A stretch of DNA of 5,715 bases from Candidatus Omnitrophota bacterium (GTDB lineage: Bacteria; Ratteibacteria; UBA8468; MWAK01). Location of the stretch: NCBI GenBank assembly GCA_018829455.1, contig JAHJUB010000043.1, positions 1 to 5,715 on the forward strand, written 5' to 3'. Made by a program: the position numbers and the translations under genes. This document shows positions 1-5,715 of the stretch, one piece after another (position 1 is the stretch's first letter; the number at the start of each line of letters is the position of its first letter). Under the pieces are notes generated by a model. The model saw nothing but the letters and a program-made list of their open reading frames with translations, was not told where the DNA came from and did no database searches.

Positions 1-100
1 AGATATAGAAGCATACTTTTTTCTTCTTGATGTTAAACACAACACCCACGATTGATAACAATGTCAAGAGCCACATCCAGTGCCACGCTCTGTCAAGCAC
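1..100 (-). CDS. N-terminal part of a small membrane protein, possibly PnuC-like, 3' end outside window
   Basis: A frame open to the window edge starts at GTG 100, four bases after a perfect AGGAGG and 19 bases after the preceding gene's stop. The 33 visible residues read MLDRAWHWMWLLTLLS followed by IVGVVFNIKKKKVCFYI: an aromatic-rich first helix, a VVFNIKKKK turn with four lysines, and the start of a second helix. The 'LSIVGVVxNIKKxxxCFYIW' pattern resembles small PnuC-type (nicotinamide riboside/NMN transporter-like) membrane proteins that I recall from phages and candidate phyla. This is recall from a fragment, so the function is tentative. The gene would complete a nuclease and two-membrane-protein cassette. 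Confidence 0.6.
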   Translation of the reverse strand, partial: MLDRAWHWMWLLTLLSIVGVVFNIKKKKVCFYI

Positions 101-104
101 AATC

Positions 105-110
105 CCTCCT
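105..110 (-). promoter_or_regulatory. Perfect AGGAGG ribosome binding site for the left-edge membrane protein
   Basis: AGGAGG followed by GATT and GTG 100. This decides the start of the edge ORF. A nearer-upstream ATG (117) opens a frame that stops after seven codons, so it is not the start. Confidence 0.7.
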
Positions 111-119
111 ATTCATCTC

Positions 120-317
120 TTACCCTCCTCTTTTCCACCGACCATACTCTGATAAAATCAACAAGATAAACATAAAGTTTACCATAAGACTCCAATGCAA
201 GGCTGGTGAACAATACTCTTCCTCAACATCTCCACACCACATTCCTATTCCAAGCCCTACCACAAGAAGTGCCACAACAACAAGCGCAATACCAACATTC
301 CGACTTAGGCATCTCAT
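120..317 (-). CDS. 65-residue small membrane protein with two predicted helices
   Basis: No family is recognised. ATG 317 overlaps the nuclease stop as ATGA, and AAGGGG lies five bases upstream, so the frame is very likely translated and coupled to the nuclease. Hydrophobic segment 1 spans residues 8-29 (VGIALVVVALLVVGLGIGMWCG) with a glycine series G21, G23, G25 that could support helix packing. An acidic linker (DVEEEYCS) follows, then segment 2 at about 43-56 (SLMVNFMFILLIL) and a basic tail (YGRWKRGG). Cysteines occur at 3, 28 and 36. Basic residues at both ends and an acidic middle suggest both termini in the cytoplasm. The opposite strand also carries open frames here, but they lack such start signals. 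Function is unknown; the position between a nuclease and another membrane protein suggests a small accessory cassette. Confidence 0.68.
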   Translation of the reverse strand: MRCLSRNVGIALVVVALLVVGLGIGMWCGDVEEEYCSPALHWSLMVNFMFILLILSEYGRWKRGG

Positions 318-982
318 TTCAACCCCTTGTTTATCCTAAACACCCTCCTCATTCTCCCACTAATCTTGATATCCACATCCTCAATAATCTGTCCACTCAA
401 TTTCAAGTTGTCAATAGACTCCTGCAACTCTTTTGCTGACATCACATACGACAACCCCCGCATCAATTCTGCATACGACGGCGTGCCATACTTCTCAATA
501 AACCTCAACACCCTTACCCTTCTTATCCTTGAAGTTAATTTTAAAGGCATTTTAGTTCGCTTAACCGTAGAAATTTTTTCCCATGTACTTTCTTTGTATT
601 CATCAGCGAACCTATAATTATTCTTTGCGGCAATTTCTTTAATTAGGGATAAAGGCAACTCCTTACATTCAATACCCGCGTTTTCTAAAAATATTCTTCT
701 TTCGTGGGGAATGATATTTGCACATAATATCAACTCTATGTTTTGATTTGGATTTTCTTGCTTAAGTAATCCATAATACTCAGTTATTTGTCCGGCGGCG
801 TCTCTTGTCAAAACTCCTTGCTTGATTTCCAAGACGATCGTTCGGCCGTATTTATCGGTAAAAATTATATCTACACGCCGGCCGGCTATATTAGTCTGTT
901 GACCTTTTAGTTTAAAACCATCTTTTGGAAAAAATTCGTCCGGGTAAAGTGACAGCAAATTTTCTATGTCTTTTTCAACCAT
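314..982 (-). CDS. NucS/RecB-like PD-(D/E)xK nuclease-domain protein with basic C-terminal region
   Basis: This 222-residue protein has an N-terminal PD-(D/E)xK nuclease fold like that of NucS-type proteins. It opens with a short helix (MVEKDIENLLSLYPDEFF), followed by GRRVDIIFTDKYGRTIVLEIKQG, which supplies the expected metal-binding and catalytic residues D38, E52 and K54. A downstream AGQITEYYGLL (Q65, Y69) is the Q-motif usual in this group, and NIELILCANII gives the next core strand. Residues 130-155 are basic. Residues 150-220 look like a helix-turn-helix or winged-helix region (RRVRVLRFIEKYG, YAELMRGL, LKLSGQIIED), probably for DNA binding. ATG 982 is preceded by GGAG seven bases away. 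Canonical NucS is longer and has its nuclease domain C-terminal, so this is a relative rather than NucS itself. The gene is AT-richer than region 1118-5715 and overlaps the next gene by 4 bases. A role in DNA repair or defence is inference only. Confidence 0.85.
   Translation of the reverse strand: MVEKDIENLLSLYPDEFFPKDGFKLKGQQTNIAGRRVDIIFTDKYGRTIVLEIKQGVLTRDAAGQITEYYGLLKQENPNQNIELILCANIIPHERRIFLENAGIECKELPLSLIKEIAAKNNYRFADEYKESTWEKISTVKRTKMPLKLTSRIRRVRVLRFIEKYGTPSYAELMRGLSYVMSAKELQESIDNLKLSGQIIEDVDIKISGRMRRVFRINKGLK
323..328 (-). promoter_or_regulatory. Ribosome binding site of the 65-residue membrane protein
   Basis: AAGGGG, five bases before ATG 317, lies within the last codons of the nuclease gene. 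Together with the ATGA stop-start overlap it supports this short ORF as a real gene. Confidence 0.6.
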
Positions 983-989
983 TTAAAAA

Positions 990-993
990 CTCC
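990..993 (-). promoter_or_regulatory. Ribosome binding site of the nuclease gene
   Basis: GGAG, followed by TTTTTAA and then ATG 982 (7-base spacing), fixes the start of the nuclease ORF. It lies just beyond the repeat unit of the spacer. Confidence 0.65.
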
Positions 994-1003
994 AGGTTTG
1001 CCG

Positions 1004-1035
1004 CGCCGCCCGCTCGCGGCGGATTCGCAATGACA
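1004..1035. repeat. Hairpin plus TCGCAATGACA box, copy 1
   Basis: A perfect 6-bp stem, CGCCGC (1004-1009) with GCGGCG (1016-1021) around a 6-base loop, is followed three bases later by TCGCAATGACA (1025-1035). The same 11-base box recurs identically at 1100-1110 after a second hairpin, which marks this as an interspersed-repeat unit rather than coding sequence. Confidence 0.6.
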
Positions 1036-1065
1036 GAATACATGAGATTACCGCGCCCTACCTAC

Positions 1066-1110
1066 AGGACAGGCGAGACGCCTGTCCTACCGAATGGGCT
1101 CGCAATGACA
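1066..1110. repeat. Hairpin plus TCGCAATGACA box, copy 2
   Basis: A perfect 10-bp inverted repeat, AGGACAGGCG (1066-1075) with CGCCTGTCCT (1079-1088) and an AGA loop, is followed by TCGCAATGACA (1100-1110). It lies 8 to 52 bases downstream of the SDR stop codon. It could slow or end transcription, but neither strand has a following U-tract, so I do not call an intrinsic terminator. Confidence 0.65.
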
Positions 1111-1117
1111 ACAATTT

Positions 1118-1905
1118 TCAGCGCATTTCCTGCCCCCCCGTCACATTTATCGCCTGGCCGGTTATGTAAGAAGACTGTTCGCCGGCCAGGAAGACGACCG
1201 CATTGGCGACGTCTTCGTAGGTACAGGTCCTTCCCAGCGGGACCTGGTCAATGTATTTTTTGCGCACTTCCTCTTTACTGATTCCCCACTTTTTGGCGTA
1301 CTGGTCATAGAGGTTATTTACCCAGAGGGGGGAGTCCAGCAGGTTTCCCGGGCAGACTGCATTTACCCGGACTCCATTTGGGGCCAGGTCCAGGGCGATG
1401 GACTGGGTCAGACCGAGGCCGCCGAATTTGCTGGCCGCGTAGGCGCAATTTTTATAACTGCCTTTTTTACCGCTCTTGGAGTTGATTTCAATGATGACAC
1501 CGGATTTCTGTTCTTTCATTATCCGGGCCGCGGCTCTGGCGCAGAGAAAATATCCGGTAAGGTTGACTTCAATGGTCTGTTGCCAGTCGGCCAGCGGAAA
1601 GTCGGTTATTTCGTATGCTCTTACAATTCCGGCGTTCGCCACCATAATGTCCAGCCGTCCGTATTTTTTCACCACGTTTTGTGTGGTGTCGTCAACCTCT
1701 TTCTCTTGGGTGACGTTCACGACGTAACCGGAAGCCCGGCCGGGAAATTCCGCGGCGATTTTTTCCGCGGTTTTAAGCACCGTGTCACTGATGTCCCAGA
1801 GCGCTACGGACGCGCCTTCCTTTACCAGACGTTGGGCCAGGTGTTCGCCCAATCCCTGCGCCGCGCCGGTGACGATGGCTATCTTATTGTTTAATTCCAT
1901 AGGCA

Positions 1906-1906
<1 letters not shown>
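1118..1906 (-). CDS. srlD: Sorbitol-6-phosphate 2-dehydrogenase-like short-chain dehydrogenase/reductase
   Basis: This is a classical SDR oxidoreductase of about 262 residues. The Rossmann motif TGAAQGLG (13-20) is followed by an Asp at the end of strand 2 (LWD, D38), which favours NAD over NADP. The NAG motif is at 91-93, N115 lies in VNLTG, and the catalytic triad is S143, Y156 and K160 (YAASK). The stretches EINSKSGKKGS, AASKFGGLGLTQS, GNLLDSP, YIDQVPLGR and TGQAINVTGGQ closely follow what I remember of E. coli SrlD, which interconverts D-sorbitol 6-phosphate and fructose 6-phosphate. Other polyol-phosphate or sugar substrates are possible, and no sorbitol PTS genes are visible. ATG 1906 overlaps the clpB stop (TGATG), implying translational coupling; neither it, TTG 1909 nor ATG 1900 has a ribosome binding site, and ATG 1900 gives the tidiest SDR N-terminus. 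The family is very sure; the substrate is moderately sure. Confidence 0.9.
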
Positions 1907-4056
<2,150 letters not shown>

Positions 4057-4065
4057 AAAATGGTT

Positions 4066-4173
4066 TGTCATTCTGACCCCCGCATGTGGTAAGCGGGGGG
4101 AAGAATCCCGCACTAAAACACCAGACCCTTCACGGAGTTTACCCTTGAGTGTAACGAAGAGTTCAGGGTGACA
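4066..4173. repeat. 108-bp interspersed repeat-like element with imperfect terminal inverted repeats
   Basis: The ends are TGTCATTCTGA (4066-4076) and TCAGGGTGACA (4163-4173), which are reverse complements at 9 of 11 positions. Inside lies a perfect 7-bp hairpin, CCCCCGC (4077-4083) with GCGGGGG (4093-4099), with a 9-base loop. A second partly complementary block follows (ACCCT near 4140 with AGGGT near 4165). The element starts immediately after the TAG stop of the upstream gene and its far end contains the ATG at 4071 that opens the clpB frame, so it makes up the entire intergenic gap. The terminus TCAGAATGACA resembles the TCGCAATGACA boxes near 1025 and 1100, which suggests one family of non-coding repeats. 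Only one copy of this exact layout is visible here, so its repeat status is inferred. Confidence 0.6.
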
Positions 4174-4515
4174 CTACGTTAGTCCCCCTATTTTCCGAAT
4201 TTCATCCCTGCCCAGCGGTTTTAGAAGACGAATCTTCTGGTCCAATTCATCGGCCGGGGTGCCTGATTCAATTACTTCGCCGTAGCGTATTGTGGCCACC
4301 GGAATTATGAGCGGCTTGTTTTCGGCGCCGATGGGCCGTTCAATCGTATCGCCGGAGCTTTGGAGGATTTGCTGGTAGAGCCTTCCCTCAACTTGTAAAA
4401 TCGTTTCGCTCTCAGCGGTTACCATTCCCCGGACCACAATTACGGAACCGGTGCCACCGGCGCCGGTTCCCCCGGTTCTCCATAAGACCAAACGCACCCT
4501 CTGTCCAGTTAACAT
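4174..4515 (-). CDS. Conserved-looking 113-residue protein of unknown function, coupled to pdxJ
   Basis: I do not recognise this protein. It starts at ATG 4515 inside the last codons of pdxJ (7-base overlap) behind a strong GGAGG site, so it is very likely translated. Residues 1-60 look beta-rich: GQRVRLVLW, a glycine/threonine loop at residues 14-24 (TGGTGAGGTGS), then SVIVVRGMV and ETILQVEGRLY. A second beta-like stretch, PLIIPVATIRYGEVIES, leads into a charged helical tail (DELDQKIRLLKPLGRDEIRKI). There is no signal peptide or membrane segment. The alternating hydrophobic strands faintly suggest a small beta-barrel such as an Sm-like fold, but this is only an impression. The gene sits where many genomes carry acpS after pdxJ, but it shows no AcpS motif. 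The glycine loop is encoded by a 27-base near-perfect inverted repeat. The stop TAG directly abuts the repeat element that separates it from clpB. Confidence 0.78.
   Translation of the reverse strand: MLTGQRVRLVLWRTGGTGAGGTGSVIVVRGMVTAESETILQVEGRLYQQILQSSGDTIERPIGAENKPLIIPVATIRYGEVIESGTPADELDQKIRLLKPLGRDEIRKIGGLT
4444..4470. repeat. 27-bp inverted repeat inside the 113-residue ORF
   Basis: The arms GGAACCGGTGCC (4444-4455) and GGCGCCGGTTCC (4459-4470) pair over 12 bases with a single G-T wobble and a 3-base loop. The inner ACCGGCGCCGGT (4456-4467) is itself a perfect palindrome. The repeat encodes the glycine-rich loop near residues 14-24. It may be a chance product of GC-rich Gly/Thr codons or a hairpin affecting translation. 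Confidence 0.6.
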
Positions 4516-5234
4516 TTTCCCCTCCGTATTAATTTTATCATTTCCCGGACCGCTTCTTCCAGGCCGATAAAGACTGCGCGGCCGATGATGGAGTATCCGA
4601 TGTTCAGTTCCTCAATTTCCGGTATCCGGGTTATCGGCCGAACGTTGCGGTAATCCAGGCCGTGGCCGGCCGCGACCTTCAGGCCTAAACTTTTCGCCAT
4701 ATTGGAACCGGCGGCAATCTTCTTCAGTTCGGCGTCCCTCTCTTTTTCGGTTGCGGCGTCCGCATACCTTCCGGTATGAAGTTCCACGGTCTCCGCGCCG
4801 GTTTTGACAGCGGCTTCAATCTGGTTTGCGTCCGCATCAATGAAAAGGCTTACCGGGATGCCGGACTTCCTGAATTCCGAGACCACGTCTTTCAGGTAAC
4901 CTGACCGTTTTTCAACGTCCAGGCCGCCTTCCGTTGTCAATTCAGCTCTCTTTTCCGGCACCAGGGTTACCCAGTCCGGTTTTTCCTGACAGGCGATTTT
5001 GATAATTTCCGGGCTGGCCGCCATTTCCAGGTTAAGTTTCGTTTTGATGGCGCCCCGCAGGATGTGGAGGTCCTGCTCCTGAATGTGGCGCCGGTCTTCC
5101 CGCAGGTGGCAGACGATGCTGTCGGCGCCGGCTGTTTCGGCCAGCAATGCGGCCGAAATCGGGTCCGGTTCTTGGCCGCGGCGCTGTTGTCTTAAAGTGG
5201 CAACGTGGTCAATGTTAATTCCCAATTTCAACAT
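4509..5234 (-). CDS. pdxJ: Pyridoxine 5'-phosphate synthase PdxJ
   Basis: PdxJ catalyses the last ring-closing step of DXP-dependent vitamin B6 synthesis in the cytoplasm. It condenses 1-deoxy-D-xylulose 5-phosphate with 3-amino-2-oxopropyl phosphate to pyridoxine 5'-phosphate. The 241-residue length is normal for this TIM-barrel enzyme and the family motifs are present in order: GINIDHVATLRQ (D9, H10), HLREDRRHI (H43, R45, H50), NLEMA (E70), LVPEKR and TTEGGLDV (T100), FIDAD, ELHTGRYAD, AAGHGLDY (H191), and NIGYSIIGRAVFIGL. H43, E70 and H191 match the E. coli catalytic residues His45, Glu72 and His193. One oddity is Tyr214 where the motif normally reads NIGH. The ATG at 5234 gives the canonical N-terminus; no strong ribosome binding site precedes it, and it overlaps the upstream 40-codon ORF by 20 bases, so coupling is likely. 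The gene overlaps the next by 7 bases. PdxJ implies that PdxA and DXP synthase are encoded elsewhere. Confidence 0.97.
   Translation of the reverse strand: MLKLGINIDHVATLRQQRRGQEPDPISAALLAETAGADSIVCHLREDRRHIQEQDLHILRGAIKTKLNLEMAASPEIIKIACQEKPDWVTLVPEKRAELTTEGGLDVEKRSGYLKDVVSEFRKSGIPVSLFIDADANQIEAAVKTGAETVELHTGRYADAATEKERDAELKKIAAGSNMAKSLGLKVAAGHGLDYRNVRPITRIPEIEELNIGYSIIGRAVFIGLEEAVREMIKLIRRGKC
4521..4525 (-). promoter_or_regulatory. Ribosome binding site (GGAGG) of the 113-residue protein, inside pdxJ
   Basis: GGAGG lies within the last codons of pdxJ, six to ten bases before ATG 4515. It is the clearest Shine-Dalgarno sequence in the main gene run, supports the start choice, and shows that the hypothetical gene is a real translated ORF. 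Confidence 0.8.
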
Positions 5235-5337
5235 GATAGACGTAAATCCAGACCAATATGGAGACCACCACCGCCAGAATTTTCAATTCCAGGTTGTTTC
5301 TGACCGAACTCTTAAGATGTTGTCTGTTTATTTTCAT
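5215..5337 (-). CDS. 40-residue single-helix membrane protein resembling the CdaR/YbbR membrane anchor without YbbR domains
   Basis: This short ORF starts at ATG 5337, 5 bases after the cdaA stop, ends at TAA 5215-5217, and overlaps the pdxJ start by 20 bases in another frame. Seen: a basic amphipathic N-terminus (MKINRQHLKSSVRNN), then LELKILAVVVSILVWIYV (residues 16-33), one clear transmembrane helix, and a seven-residue tail. The 'NNLxLKIL...LWxYV' pattern is what I recall for the N-terminal anchor of CdaR/YbbR proteins, the membrane regulators of CdaA normally encoded directly after cdaA. CdaR proteins then carry several extracytoplasmic YbbR domains, which are absent because pdxJ begins at once. 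The upstream sequence (AAAAGAATAAAAAAA) has no strong ribosome binding site, so translation is probably coupled to cdaA. The inferred role is a minimal CdaA partner. It could also be a decayed cdaR remnant, although the helix is intact. Confidence 0.66.
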   Translation of the reverse strand: MKINRQHLKSSVRNNLELKILAVVVSILVWIYVYHVEIGN

Positions 5338-5342
5338 TTTTT

Positions 5343-5715
5343 TTATTCTTTTGTGGCAGCCCCTAACGCTTCGTTCAACATGCCGGTTGTCTCTTCCACG
5401 GAGATGTTATAGGAAATACTTCCGTTTCGGGCCGAAGAAACAAAGCCCTTTTCTTCGGAGACGATTAAGACCAGGCTGTCGGTCTGTTCGGAAAGGCCCA
5501 GGCCGGCCCGGTGCCTGGTGCCGACCAATGGGTTGAAAGTCATCTTTTCCGAGAGAGGCAGGATACATCCGGCCGCCAGAATCTTATTTTGCGCAATAAT
5601 GACTGCGCCGTCATGCAGCGGACCGGTCGGGTGGAAAATGGAGAGCAGTAATTCTTTACGGGTCTTCTCCAAAGTGAGTGGGTAAAATTCAAGGATTTTC
5701 TTCGATTTCCGGCAA
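5343..5715 (-). CDS. cdaA: CdaA-type diadenylate cyclase (c-di-AMP synthase), C-terminal part, 5' end outside window
   Basis: This protein condenses two ATP into the second messenger c-di-AMP; CdaA enzymes sit at the membrane through N-terminal helices. The 123 visible residues are the second part of the DisA_N/DAC catalytic domain. The two hallmark motifs are intact: LHDGAVII (DGA at visible residues 35-37) and GTRHRAGLGLSE (RHR at 67-69). A SEE segment at 86-88 follows. The frame is open to the window edge: the 14 codons upstream of an in-frame TTG at 5672 contain no stop and lead naturally into the KELLLSIF helix typical of CdaA, so the TTG is not the start. The membrane helices and true start lie beyond 5715. 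The domain ends normally at TAA 5343, and a small membrane protein starts 5 bases later, as cdaR follows cdaA elsewhere. CdaA rather than DisA is inferred from this context and from the absence of DisA's C-terminal domains. Confidence 0.93.
   Translation of the reverse strand, partial: CRKSKKILEFYPLTLEKTRKELLLSIFHPTGPLHDGAVIIAQNKILAAGCILPLSEKMTFNPLVGTRHRAGLGLSEQTDSLVLIVSEEKGFVSSARNGSISYNISVEETTGMLNEALGAATKE

Noticed and set aside
52..339. 95-codon plus-strand frame opposite the small membrane protein
   Set aside because: It has no ribosome binding site and is rich in Ser/Thr/Pro, as expected for the complement of hydrophobic codons; the minus-strand frames here have overlaps and good ribosome binding sites.
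1066..1088. Intrinsic terminator after the SDR gene
   Set aside because: The 10-bp hairpin is perfect but is not followed by a U-run on either strand, so it is recorded as a repeat only.
1004..1110. CRISPR array
   Set aside because: There are only two short 11-base boxes, with unlike hairpins and no regular repeat-spacer pattern.
925..1281. 118-codon plus-strand frame across the spacer
   Set aside because: It runs through both hairpin repeat units and into the antisense of the SDR gene; the proline/arginine-rich peptide is read from repeat DNA.
4057..4113. N-terminal extension of ClpB to GTG 4113
   Set aside because: The extra codons are encoded by the repeat element, resemble no ClpB sequence, and GTG 4113 has no ribosome binding site. 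ATG 4056 matches the known short-ClpB start better, though ATG 4071 cannot be excluded.
5331..5350. T-rich run as a terminator after cdaA
   Set aside because: On the transcribed strand it is an A-run, not a U-run, and no stem precedes it; it forms the leader of the 40-codon ORF.

Overview
This is a bacterial window, probably from an uncultured lineage. All credible genes lie on the minus strand, so transcription runs from high to low coordinates. The gene set (diadenylate cyclase, PdxJ, ClpB) is generic bacterial. The order diadenylate cyclase, small membrane protein, pdxJ resembles the cdaA-cdaR-(glmM)-pdxJ-acpS neighbourhood of many bacteria. Interspersed hairpin elements ending in AATGACA-type boxes resemble those common in metagenome-assembled genomes of candidate phyla. 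I cannot fix the phylum from this window.

Region A (about 1118-5715) is a tightly packed, moderately GC-rich run. In transcription order it holds: the 3' part of a CdaA-type c-di-AMP synthase, cut by the window edge; a 40-codon single-helix membrane protein resembling only the membrane anchor of CdaR/YbbR; pdxJ (pyridoxine 5'-phosphate synthase); a 113-residue protein of unknown function with a very good ribosome binding site inside the end of pdxJ; a 108-bp repeat element filling the whole next intergenic gap; a ClpB disaggregase with both AAA+ modules and the middle domain but no N-terminal domain; and a sorbitol-6-phosphate 2-dehydrogenase-like SDR whose ATG overlaps the clpB stop. Overlaps or very short gaps join most of these genes, which suggests co-transcription.

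Region B (983-1117) is a spacer with two copies of a 'hairpin plus TCGCAATGACA box' unit and no gene.

Region C (1-982) is visibly richer in AT. It holds a small cassette: a NucS/RecB-like PD-(D/E)xK nuclease with a basic C-terminal region, a 65-residue two-helix membrane protein joined to it by an ATGA overlap, and the start of a third, membrane-embedded protein with a perfect AGGAGG site that runs off the left edge. Its composition and content suggest an accessory, possibly transferred, module.

The most interesting points are the domain-less CdaR-like micro-protein, the ClpB that begins at a repeat element and lacks its N-domain, and the nuclease plus small-membrane-protein cassette.
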